Origin: Jimgerdemannia flammicorona
Lineage: Eukaryota; Mucoromycota; Endogonomycetes; Endogonales; Endogonaceae
Assembly (NCBI GenBank): GCA_003990745.1
Contig: RBNI01002426.1
Coordinates: 1 to 18,550 of the forward strand
DNA length: 18,550 nt
Direction: 5' to 3'
The position numbers and the translations under genes are program-made. Shown here piece by piece: positions 8,620 to 17,859 of the stretch (within the stretch, counting starts at the first letter, position 1; every line of letters starts with the position of its first letter). The notes under the pieces were generated by a model. It had not been told where the DNA came from and did not search any database. It worked only from the letters and a program-made list of their open reading frames with translations.

Positions 8620-9776
8620 TGCTGAGTTTGAGCTTTCCTAGGGCTGAAGCTCTACTAGCAGAGAGCCTCCAAGCTCTGAGGTTAAGGTGTGGCCATCTGG
8701 CTCCAGTAGAAGGGTCTCAGAGGTAATTAATTCCCCTTCTTCCTATAGGGTCTAGGGCTTCCATGAAGTTGGCAGCATCTTCTGCCCATCTCTGGCAGGT
8801 AGCATGTCTGATGAGAGCTAGGATATCTTCTCCCAAATCATAGATCTTGAGGATTCTTCTTCCTGGCTTCTTGGTCTGGCTTTTTCAAATCTGGCTTTTT
8901 CAGATCTGGCTTCAGTTATCTCCTTTCTTCAAAGTATGCACTGCAACATCATGACTGAGGTGAATCTTCTAATGTCTGCAGTCTCAGCAGTCAGGGTGTC
9001 TCCCATGGTTGCAATATCCCATTGCTTGAAAATGATATTCCTGGCTATTTATCTCTTGTTGTCTTGGAAATCAGTACCCATCTTGATCATAGGTTGGGGG
9101 AAGGGTAGACAAGGGGTATATTTCTGTTTGGGTGAAGAAGCCTTATCCTCTAAATCGACTTTGTAACCTTGTGGTGACTTCTTGAAAGGTGGTGGACTGT
9201 GCAAGAGTAGTTGGGGGTTCTGGTCTCTGGGGTCTCTGTCTTTCTTATTGGTCCAACAGATGACACTGGTAGCAGTAGTCTCGGGGAGAGTGGAAGACTA
9301 TTTGGTGTGGACATCTTTCTAGCTGAAAAGCTTTCTCTTGGTGGGTTTCTTTCTTGGGAATAATGGTGATTATACTGGGTCCTTCTTCTATATTCCAAGA
9401 GTCATTGTCTTCAGATGGTGTCCAGCAAGGGTCATCTCAGGGAATGAGTTCGAGGATCTCTTCTTCATTGGGTGCTTCTTGTTCAGGAACTTCTTGGTCA
9501 GAAGATTCTTCTTCCTCAGATGATTCTTGACCCCAAATCACTTGTACTTCTGCAGCTTCGGTTGCAGGTGTTTCTGGAACATATCTGCATTTCTTCTTCT
9601 TTCTTCTGCACTCTGGGCAAGCTGTGCCAGGCGATTTCCTTGTTCTCATAATCTTGGAGGAGTGCTCAGGACACCTGTGTCTCTTGAGGCATGTAGGGCA
9701 TCCTTTGATTTCTCCTGCAATGGCTCCAATGGTGATAGGGATGGTATTCTTGGCCCACACATTGTCTTCTGGTGGT
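8620..9776 (-). pseudogene. Cys/His-rich segment between protease and dUTPase, unknown function
   Basis: One frame, interrupted mostly by TGA, runs from about 9776 through to the dUTPase. At 9700-9587 six cysteines are arranged C-x2-C-x5-C-x17-C-x2-C-x6-C, the last part reading CPECRRKKKKC, which recalls the first half of a fungal Zn2Cys6 cluster but with a longer linker. A Glu-rich stretch follows (near 9520-9440). A second cluster at 9013-8951 reads C-x-H-x2-H-x2-C-x2-C-x-H-x3-H-x2-H, across two stops. A 15-bp tandem repeat lies at 8876-8915. Towards the dUTPase come DLGEDILALIRHATCQRW and a basic stretch. I do not recognise a family. Nucleic-acid binding is a guess from the Cys/His and basic residues. 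Confidence 0.55.
8876..8915 (-). repeat. 15-bp in-frame tandem repeat in the polyprotein
   Basis: Plus-strand units ctggctttttcaaat (8876-8890), ctggctttttcagat (8891-8905) and a partial ctggcttcag (8906-8915). Fifteen bases keep the reading frame and encode five-residue copies around a Lys/Ser/Gln motif, each with the same TGA. Confidence 0.6.
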
Positions 9777-9779
9777 TAA

Positions 9780-10833
9780 TTTGGGGATTGAGTCTGGGAT
9801 CATTTCCATCTTCAGATTCTTCTTCCTCTTCTGGAGTAGACTCTTCACTGCTGGTATATTCTTCTTGAATAGTGATCTTCTTCTTCTTCTTTGATTGCTC
9901 ATAGCTAGTCACCTTAACTCTATACTTCTTGCCTTGGTAGTCAAACTTGAGTACTTGTTGGCCAATATCAACAACTGCATTCATTTCCTTCATCCAGTTG
10001 GTGCCAAGAATCATATCATAGATGACAGCTTCAGTAACAATTGCTTTGGGGATGGAGAACTGAATGTGTCTAAGAGAGATGGTGATATTTTGTACTTCTC
10101 CAAGGGGTTGAGTTCGGGCTCCATCTGCTACTATGATGCTGAGGTTGGATGGTCCATCAATGGGCCATTGGAGGGTGTCCAAGAATCATTTGGCAATGAT
10201 ACAGACAGCTGCCCCTGTATCTATAAGAATTTTCGCTTTTTGTCCTCCAATATCTCCATGTAAATAAGTGCTGACATGTCTTTCAGCTGCTTGGACAGAG
10301 ATGGAAGCTGGTTCTTGCTGTGGGATTAGAACTCGGCCAGTGCTAGACCTGGTGGTTCTCAGCAATTTGTTTTGGACTCCAGCTGGTATCAGTTGCAAGA
10401 ACTGCAGGAGAGGGACTTCCATTTTAGCTTCTTGAATCTTCTGCCAGGCTTCATTGTAAATGTCTCTAGGTATGGTCTTTGGAGTGTACTTCTTCTTAGG
10501 CTTCAGGGGTATAGGTTCCCATTCCTCTTGTTCCATTTCTTCATCTTCTGGTAGCAGCTCATTTGTTTTGAGCACAAATGGTGAGGGAGTTCAGGGAGGT
10601 GTTTCTATCTGTTCCTCCTTATGCTCTTCATCTTCTTCCTGGATCATTCTTCTGCTGACATTTCTGGATGGCCTTTCTACAGATCTCTTCCTTTTCTCTG
10701 CTGGATAGACTGTTTTTCAGGTACTAATCTTGGTAGAGTATAAGTCTAGGTCACTGTAGTCTTCACTATTACTTGCTTCCTCAAAATCTTCGACAGAATG
10801 GGCTTCAGTCTTCTTGTACTGAGTATTATTCCT
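9780..10833 (-). pseudogene. pro: Linker and aspartic protease of the Gypsy element
   Basis: The gag frame runs on after a TGA at 10834. It covers a charged linker, then a retropepsin domain: ILIDTGAAVCIIAK around 10230-10189, with the catalytic Asp at 10221-10219, and the later ILGTNWMKEMN segment near 10010-9980, which matches the ILG.x.W/D pattern late in such proteases. A TGA at 10188-10186 interrupts it. After the protease comes a Lys-rich then Glu-rich tail (EESTPEEEEESEDG near 9850-9810). The frame is lost near 9780, where the next module continues in the -1 frame; I saw no in-frame slippery heptamer, so decay is the simpler explanation. Confidence 0.82.
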
Positions 10834-12310
10834 TCAGTTTGGTGGTTCTGAGTCCCTTCGGTCACTTCTTTTATTGTCACATTTAGTGGCATAGTGTCCG
10901 AATTGTCCACAGTAGAAGCATTGGACTTGGGCTCTGTCTTGGGCAGGGTACCTTCTTTCTTCTTGCTGGTAATTCCTGTTATCTCTTAGTGGATAACCTT
11001 GGCTCCTCTGTGATGGGTATGCTCTGTTGTCCTGGTAGCTCTGATTTTTACATGTGGTGAGTTTTTCAATCTGTCCAACCAATTGGTCCAACTTGGAGCT
11101 AAGGTCTTGGATTTTACTTCTGTTCTTCTTTTCTTCTTTGGCTGGCCTTCTTTCTTTGGATCTTTCTTGTCCTTGAAGGAGTCCTTGTAGGGCTTTGACC
11201 AGGATGTCTTCCTTCTCTTCTTTTCTATCATGATCACTCCAGGTAGTTCCTTGTCTGATATCAAAGTATCCTTGGGCTGCATCTACTTGTTCCTCGGACC
11301 TTCTGATGCCTAGGGTGTAGACATGCTGAGCAATATTTGGGGGAATTCCATTCATGAAGGTCATTGGACCTATGATGTCTTGGTTGGTGGTATTGAACCT
11401 GATAGAATGCATTCTTTTCTGGATTCTTGTGAAGAAGGCTCTGGGTGATTCTCCAAGATTCATCTTCATCCCCATGATGGATTCCTGAGCCTTGTGGTGG
11501 GTTTCATTTCCTACATATTTTTCAATGAGCCAGTGGACCATGGCCTCATATTCTAGCTCATCAGACATTACTGCTTGTATCTGTCTTGCTAGTTCTGAGT
11601 CTTAGTTGATTGCTGTTCAATGGAAAATTCCTCTGGCTAGTTCTCTGAGCTGAGCTTTGTAGATGGCAATTTTTCTTTCATCTGAGAGATTCCTCAAGGC
11701 TGCAATTCCTTCAATTCCATCAAGGAATTCTCTGGGGTCTTCCTCTGGGTATCCTGCAAAGATTGGCAATGAAGTGGTCATTTCTTCATCACTTTCTTCT
11801 GATTCTGGTTCAGATTCAGATTCAGATTCTGATTCGCTTTCTGAGCTGACACTGGAGATGGGGGTGTTTGGATATCTTGAGGATGGTGTTCTGGTCCTTG
11901 GATAGAGTGGAATAGGCCTAGGTATTCTTGTAGGAGCTACTTCTGGTTCTGCAAGGGGTTGTGGTAGGGATTCTATTGGTGAGATTGGTGGGACTGGTGT
12001 GGGGTGTCTGGCTGTAAAGTGTTGGGTTCGTGTGATAAGATCTTCTAGTTCTTGTGCAAGTTCTCCAAAATCTCTAGCAGGGCTGTCTGTATTGTCTGGT
12101 TGATCTGGTTGGGGATTTCAGGCTGTACTGCCTTCTGGTTCTGGTTAGGATCCTTCTGATGCTAGGTAATTGGCAAGTCTTGAAGTAATTACTTCTCTTT
12201 CTGTCCAGATGCTGGTGATAACTGGTTCTCCTGTAGTAGCAGAGGTTGGTGTTGGGTCAAATGTATCCAGTTTGACTGTGGGTTCTTGTGAGCTGAAAAG
12301 TCATATTGAT
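10834..12310 (-). pseudogene. gag: gag of the Gypsy element (capsid and zinc knuckle), degenerate
   Basis: One frame can be followed from about 12310 to 10834, broken by in-frame stops, among them those near 12150-12110 and two near 11630-11600. In order it shows a Pro-rich N-terminal part, an acidic Ser/Glu repeat (ESESESESES, near 11800-11840), a capsid-like region (IFAGYPEEDPREFLDGIEGI near 11770-11710, and LGESPRAFFTRIQKR near 11450), a Lys/Glu-rich linker near 11200-11100, and a CCHC zinc knuckle CFYCGQFGHYATKC at 10920-10879 with exact C-x2-C-x4-H-x4-C spacing. Gag packages element RNA in cytoplasmic particles. The true start codon is unclear. The frame continues into the protease part with no frameshift, so gag and protease were probably one polyprotein. 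Confidence 0.85.
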
Positions 12311-12317
12311 TTTGAAA

Positions 12318-12338
12318 TCTTCCCAGTTGAACCCCCAA
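12318..12338 (-). other. Candidate primer-binding region
   Basis: Seven bases inside the 5' LTR the minus strand reads TGGGGGTTCAACTGGGAAG, beginning with the TGG expected opposite a tRNA CCA end. I could not match it convincingly to a full tRNA 3' end, and CpG decay may have altered it. Confidence 0.3.
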
Positions 12339-12344
12339 ATATAA

Positions 12345-13746
12345 TATGCTGGCTCAATAGAGGCAAATTACAAGGTTGGGGGTTGGTGTAGTTTGGCTTG
12401 AGCCCCCAGTTACTTTGTCAAAAAGCAACAAAATGTTCTAAGATTTCCTGAGATCCTTGGTGTTTAGTGGTATAATAGTCAAAGCTGGATATCTGTAAGC
12501 AATTTCCTTATTGGGATGGTTCTCTGGGTGTAGTAGTGATTTGTATGTCTTTTCCTTCTTGGGTCAACTGGGAATGGCAGAATTTGTGTATAGCATAAAC
12601 AGTTTCCTTTCTGGGTGATGGTGGTCTCTAAAAGTATATGATTTCTAGTGTGACAATCTCTTGTGTAGTGCAATGATCTTTGTGTAGCATGGGTTTCTTA
12701 TGCATAATGATTGGCAATTTGGCGGATAACTCGATTTGGTGTGGATTTTCCAAAAGCAGTGGTTTGGGAATAGAAGATGGCTCGGATTCTTCTTACTGGG
12801 AATTATACTGGTGTGATTTCTTCTTTACTGGGCTCACTGGGAACAATGAATAACTCAGATGGCATGGATTCTTCCTGAATCAGCAGGTTCTTCAGGGAAT
12901 ACGATGGTGCAGATTCTTCCTGAATCAGCAGCTTTCAACTGAGAATACGGCAGATAACTTGAAAATGGCATATGATACAGATAACTCAGATAACTCGGAT
13001 GGTACAGATTCTTTCTGAATTGGCTTCAACTGGGAATACTACTTGGATTCTTGGCAAGTTACATCAAAGACTGGCTTCGTTTGTATGGGGTTATGTCATA
13101 GACTGGCTCCACTGTGAAGTTGCATCAGAAACTGGCTTGTGGCAAGAAAGGCAGGCTCTTTGGGAATGCAGTAGAAGGGCGAAAATCTTCAGACTTATCT
13201 GGCAAGTGAACTAATAATGTGGCTTATTCCTTAAGCAGCAGGTTTCTCAAAAGGTGGTGAAGTTCTTTACTCAAACTTAGGTGGCAAATCTTCAGGCTTA
13301 TCTGGCAAGCGAACCAAAAATGGACTCATTCTTTGTATCGGAAAGTGGACCGGAGTGGAAAAGGGGACCAATGCTCACAATCTCCTAACAGTAGCTGTAG
13401 AGTTCCTCTTGAAGTATGGTAGGCAGACTTGTCTTTTGCTTTTGGATTCAATTTCGGACTGAGGTTTATTCACTCTTGTCTCTGGGGTAATTTATACATT
13501 GTAGTTGCTATCTGGTTGCTATCTGACTAACTATAGATTTGCTATCTATGATATGTTTGGGCAGATGGTCACTGTTCAGTAGACAGCCACTGTCCAGAGG
13601 ACAGCCACTGTTCACATTATTCCCTTCTTTAGCTATCTGGTTATTTATACATTTTTCTGCAGCAATGGTTGCTGGTTACTATGCTATGCTAATATTTACA
13701 TCACCTGCTTGGTTTTTGGAATTAGTACATTTTGTGGTTTGTCACA
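12345..13746 (-). repeat. 5' LTR of the Gypsy element (1402 bp)
   Basis: Direct repeat of 3387-4777. Its plus-strand left end is TATGCT where the other copy has TGTGCC, so the terminal TG is mutated; the right end GTCACA is intact. It has the same TATA-like motif at 13641-13650 and AATAAA at 13470-13465 (minus strand). Differences from its partner are mostly transitions. Confidence 0.92.
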
Positions 13747-14735
13747 ATATATATATAATTCAAGATAATACATATTAGTAGTAATAGTCTATTTTCAATT
13801 CAAGAACAAGAAAGTCCATTATTCAGTAAAAATGACAATTTAATTTAAGAGAAAAGATAATTATTCAGAGAGAATGACAATTCAATTCAAGATTAGAGAA
13901 GTCCATCTACTATATTGGAGTTTAGCAAGAATCATATTATCTATAAACCAACTAGTGGTCAGATTATTAATAGCAAGAAAGAACTTATACAGTATAATAG
14001 ATTTATTTCTAAACTTAGATAGGTATCTACAACTGATGTGAATAATCCTTTATATTTTTGAAAGAATAATGGAGAAATTTAGCTCACAAATCTATTATTT
14101 TGAAGTGAAAATGTATTTTAAAATATTACAGATAAACTTCTTAATACATTTGTAAATAGGAGAATTTCAATAGCAAACAGATTCCTCTAGTTCACAAACT
14201 CAAGAGAGATGATAAAATCTTTAGATATAGCAGTCAAAAATATAGTAGTATATAATTAAACAATTAATGTTTCTGTTAAATTGATGAACATTCAGTAATT
14301 CTCTTTTTTAAATTAGCCTTTCAATCTTAAAGTTTTTAACATTACTCATATATCTAAAACTTGAACTGGTGAATATATACATACTATTCTATTAAGATCT
14401 ACTTGCTGTTCTGTACAAGCTAATGTCAAATGTTTTATTCAGAGACAATATGAAATTTAAAACAAAGAAATACTATACTGCAGATAGTATATGAAAGTAC
14501 TCTGAGATATATTGGAGTAATTTTTAATGATAAACACTAAGTTCACAGGTAATCAGTCAGTATACTCACTGTTTACAAACTATAATTCTTTTTCCAAACT
14601 ATAGGAGAAACTTCCACTTAGTGCAATAGTAATTTTAATATTACTTGGAATTGACCAAATATATTGTAATCTGCTTAGATATATCAAAATATATCTGCTA
14701 TATATTTCTATTAGCAATTTCTCTAAATATATTTA
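13747..14735. other. AT-rich stretch, no gene seen
   Basis: About 1 kb of AT-rich DNA immediately outside the Gypsy 5' LTR. No frame reads as a protein and CpG is almost absent. The only structure I see is a degenerate tandem repeat at 13796-13910. It may hold the mutated remainder of the second LTR element, whose gag ends at its right border. Confidence 0.5.
13796..13910. repeat. Degenerate repeat of about 41 bp, 2.7 units
   Basis: Units start at 13796, 13836 and 13878, each opening with caattcaa or caatttaa; the first two end in an attattcag..aatga block. The first and third units share gaa-gtccat. Differences are mainly small substitutions. Confidence 0.5.
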
Positions 14736-15600
14736 ATGAATATACTTATGAAATATATTTCCAGTAATTGTATTTTTTCAATTATTGAAGGAGGTCTCCT
14801 GTTAGTACTTCAGACTTCTCTAATAATATCACTAAGGTGTGCAGTTATCTTAGCAAACTGCTTGGTGAGTTCCTCTACTAGATCAGCTTTAGCTACCTTA
14901 GAGATAGGTTGGGATGGTTGTCTATTTACAATTGTGGCAGATATGATACTGGTTGGCTTTGATGGCTCTATCTTGATGTCAGTTATTTTCTCTATTGAGT
15001 GTTCGGCAGGATGTCTGACAGTCAAATATCTCTATACAAAGACTACTTTCTAGTTAAGGATCAGAGCAGCTGAGATAGACCAGATTGCTAGGACAATTTC
15101 AGAGTAAACTCCTTTGAAGAAGGTTGAATCTGCTATTTGTTTCTTGAGGGCATCATTATAGTCAGCCAAGACAATTTGGTAGTAGATTCAGATATAGAAT
15201 TAGTTGGAATCTTCACTGAGTCCCTAGCAGATAGTGTTGAATTAATCCTTGAGAGCTTGCTTGATCTCTTCAGTATAGTATGTAGTTCTGAGGAAGTTCT
15301 TCATATTGACCAGTTTGGCTGCACTAGTATTAGCAATGGTGGCTACATTGAACTTATCTCTGGTAGGTCCTCTGAGGCTGATAGGTAGAAGGACTAATTG
15401 TGCATCTACACCAAGGGCTCATATGGCAGCAAATTGTTCAAAGTCTTCAATGAAAATCAGGATTGACTCTTCAGTATTATATCTATAGAATGTGGGGGAA
15501 TATATTTCTATCTTATCTTGAATTCTTGCAGGGGTAACTCTTATAGTCAGGGTAGTTATTGTGGTAGTTGTTTGTTTTTCAGCTTAAAAGTGAGAGATTC
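14736..15600 (-). pseudogene. Decayed gag-like ORF of a second LTR retrotransposon
   Basis: One minus-strand frame can be followed for about 280 codons with no indel. Readable parts include ARIQDKIEIYSPTFYRYN (near 15520), ESILIFIEDFEQFAAI, ALGVDAQLVLLPISLRGPT (near 15415-15365), KNFLRTTYYTEEIKQALKD, YYQIVLADYNDALKKQI and STFFKGVYSEIVLAI. This is the all-helical, Leu-rich pattern of a retrotransposon capsid; the identification rests on this look and on the LTR upstream. About eight in-frame stops occur (TGA, TAA and TAG), every one compatible with a C-to-T change in CGA, CAA or CAG. No zinc knuckle, protease or RT follows; the element fades out near 14740. About 200 bp separate it from the LTR, as expected for a leader. 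Confidence 0.6.
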
Positions 15601-15798
15601 ATCTTGAATCACCAGCCAATGGGTACTAAGTTGTCACATAGTAGTCACTGAGTCCTTCAAATATATCAGATTCTCTCTAAGGTATATCTCTTAGTCTAAC
15701 CTCAAGTTTGTTATAAGCAAGTTCTTATTGAAGTGCCTTCCCAAGGTCTTATAGTCCTCAAACTTCTTATCTTTAAACTATCTTATTATCTCTTAGAT

Positions 15799-16145
15799 TG
15801 CTTGTATGGAATTGAGGGTAAGTAAACTGGAACTAACTTTATTCCAAAGGAAATAAGAGAGGTATTTATACAAAATATAATTCAATAGTTGCTAAGTTAT
15901 AAAGCTAAATATAAATTTCAATAACCAAATAAAATACTGAAACATAGAAAACTACAGTTGTAAGTATAAGTTCAAGTATCTGTACAAATAGTTGTATAAG
16001 TTCAGAATATCAGTAGAATTTCAGTGGTACAGGAAAAGGATACTAGAAGAATTTCTGAGTTATACAAGATCAGAATACTAGAAGAATAACAGTTATACAG
16101 GAAAAGGATACTAGTAGAATCTGGTATTACTAAGAACTTAAAGCA
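15799..16145 (-). repeat. Candidate LTR of the second retrotransposon (347 bp)
   Basis: The ends form a perfect 5-bp inverted repeat, TGCTT at the left and AAGCA at the right on the plus strand, with TG...CA borders. On the minus strand it contains TATAAATA at 15870-15863 and AATAAA at 15843-15838. The gag-like ORF lies downstream, so this would be the 5' LTR. I found no second copy in the window. Most of the upstream half is a minisatellite (15966-16129). Confidence 0.55.
15966..16129. repeat. Minisatellite of about 33 bp, five units, inside the LTR
   Basis: Units start at 15966, 15996, 16029, 16064 and 16097 (30 to 35 bp each). The last three share acaggaaaaggatactag or acaagatcagaatactag followed by aagaat or tagaat; the first two are more diverged (ataagttca...). 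Confidence 0.65.
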
Positions 16146-16148
16146 GAA

Positions 16149-17080
16149 TGTTCAGGACCATGGGAGCTTCATTCTTATCACTGCTGAAAGAGATGATATC
16201 TATGAATATTTCATCTATCTCATCACATATATCATGTGGGATAACATCATTGCTGATGACATTATCATGTTTGGCAGTAGAGAGAACAAGGAGGTCTAGG
16301 GCTCTCCAATCTATGACATTCTCTTCTACAAAATAAGAAACAAATATAGAGTCTTAGAGAGGTCTAACCCAGATGCTGGGGCCTTAGAATGCTGAGATCA
16401 ATTATTACAGGAATTGATCAGAATTGTCCTCGAGGATGGGGTTTTAGAACTCTCTTATCTTATTACTATTGAGGATGATAGTAGACTGGGCTTCTGTAGC
16501 CATCATAGCCTCTAGTGCATTAGTGTAGTAGGCTGACAGTTCCTTGAAGTCTGAGATCCTAGTATACTCCAAGTTGGGGATTGACCATAGTGTATGTCTG
16601 AAGACTTAGTAAATCTTCTTAGCTATCCTTATTTCATATATATCTATGGGGGTGGCATCTTGTATTTCTTGGTGACTGGCCTGAGGAAATTTCTGGCAGA
16701 GGAGGTTTCCTATTTCATACTTCTGCCACATTCAGAGATATTCAGTAGCAATGGTAATCCTTGTTTCCATTTCACAGCAATAGAGAATATAATAATAGGG
16801 GTTACCAGTACCCAGATTGATGCTAGGAGTCCTTCTTGTGTGGGTCCTCATAGCTCTTCTGATGTCTTGAAATATCCTATCCTGGACTGAGGGGCCTTGG
16901 TGGTTCCTGGATCTTGATGTTTGATAAGTAGTAGGTATTTTGTTTGTAGTAAGTATTTAGAACTATTTCTGTAAGCTTTGTTTGGATTGCTACTACTGCA
17001 GTTTCTTGATCCTTCTTTTATATTCCTTGAGATATCTGTCTTGTGGTCACAATGACTCATGGTTGGTCATCATTACTCAT
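16149..17080 (-). pseudogene. Unidentified protein-coding relic, about 310 codons
   Basis: A minus-strand reading frame can be followed from an ATG at 17080-17078 (MSNDDQP) to 16149, with one frameshift near 16885. Parts include KKDQETAVVAIQTKLTEIVL, IFQDIRRAMRTHTRRTPS, NLGTGNPYYYILYCCEMETR, LWSIPNLEYTRISDFKELSA, YYTNALEAMMATEAQSTI and ENVIDWRALDLLVLSTAKHD. The in-frame stops (TGA and TAA, about eight) are all compatible with C-to-T changes. A TATA-like CTTATAAG lies near 17137-17144, about 60 bp before the ATG. The frame runs open right up to the LTR border at 16145, which suggests the LTR element landed inside it. I do not recognise the family; it may be a host gene or part of another transposon. 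Confidence 0.5.
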
Positions 17081-17098
17081 CTTGTAACCCAGATGAGT
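17075..17098. promoter_or_regulatory. Stem-loop with GCN4/AP-1-like words nearby
   Basis: ACTCATCT and AGATGAGT form a perfect 8-bp stem around tgtaaccc. The words TGACTCA (17053-17059) and TGAGTCA (17094-17100) also occur here in opposite orientation. They sit at the start of the relic gene, so they may be chance or may be promoter sites. Confidence 0.25.
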
Positions 17099-17199
17099 CA
17101 TGCCATATGATCTTCCTGTGCTCTGATCTGGTGGCTTATAAGGAAAGGCTGTCTCCTGTACTGATGTCATTATTCTGAGATCACCATTACAACATGTAT

Positions 17200-17859
17200 C
17201 AAGTCTCTAAGTAATATCTTATTGCCCAAGTTATTTAAGAATATAAGAGGGGTTGAAATAAGTGATATTACAGGTTGAATTTGGTAGTTACAGGACTTGG
17301 TATTGTTGCTCCTGTCTTTGGGTTACACCACATTGGTATATCACAATATGTATAATTAATCAGAATATAGTAAAATCTGCAGTATTACAACAAGATCATT
17401 TATGGACTAGCAAGTTGAATAGAGAATTATTATAAAAAAGGAGGGAAGCATGACATATACAAATATGTCAATTGTATTGACTAACTTTTGCGCGCAAAAT
17501 GTTGGTGCAAATATAGTTGACAAAAAGGAATCACAAGTTAGTTCACGAACACAATTAATTCTTGGAAACCAGATAGAGACCAACTATATATATCAAATGT
17601 AAGGACGAGCGTGTGAAAAAAAAAAGGGGATGCAATAAATGACGCCGTTGCGCCACTATATTTTAACCCTGCATGCCGATCTTACGTATGTAGCCATGCA
17701 TGCAGTCCTGATCATCCGAGCACAAAGCGACATTTTGACCCAGCATAATATAAAAACCCCAATTCCAATGCACTTCCACCATATCTTCACATAACACAGC
17801 AACCAAGCAAATCAAACACTTCCCTCCTCCAAAATCAACCAACCCACCCTCTCTAAAAA
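17200..17859 (+). promoter_or_regulatory. Upstream/promoter region of right NmrA-like gene
   Basis: Non-coding, homologous to 653-1329. It contains the perfect palindrome TTTTGCGCGCAAAA at 17486-17499, the inverted repeats TGACATATacaaATATGTCA (17451-17470) and GTCAATtgtATTGAC (17467-17481), a CpG-containing block near 17640-17656, a TATA box at 17749-17755, and an A/C-rich leader with CT-rich stretches before AAAAAATGG. Confidence 0.6.
17749..17755 (+). promoter_or_regulatory. TATA box of right NmrA-like gene
   Basis: TATAAAA followed by a C run, 105 bp before the start codon, at the same place as in the left arm. Confidence 0.55.

Larger units (their letters stand above)
3387..13746 (-). 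mobile_element. Ty3/Gypsy-type LTR retrotransposon with dUTPase, degenerate
   Basis: A 10,360-bp element on the minus strand between direct LTRs of 1391 and 1402 bp. Internal order is gag (CCHC), aspartic protease, Cys/His-rich segment, dUTPase, RT, RNase H, integrase (H2C2, D-D35-E, GPY/F) and an extra acidic ORF. RT before integrase places it with Ty3/Gypsy rather than Copia. It is unable to code for full proteins: many stops, mainly TGA, and frameshifts near 9780, 7815, 6908, 6842 and 6340. No clean target-site duplication is visible; the flanks are tataa on the left and atata on the right, both in AT-rich DNA. Internal DNA is poor in CpG. The large size comes from the long LTRs and the extra modules. 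Confidence 0.93.

Noticed and set aside
9646..9780. Programmed -1 frameshift between protease and the Cys/His segment
   Set aside because: The frames overlap by about 130 bp and the shift has the right sign, but I found no in-frame slippery heptamer and other indels occur in this copy.
9895..10263. Plus-strand ORFs across the Gypsy element (for example here, 7881-8209 and 5885-6112)
   Set aside because: They are antisense shadows of the minus-strand gag-pol, which shows conserved catalytic motifs.
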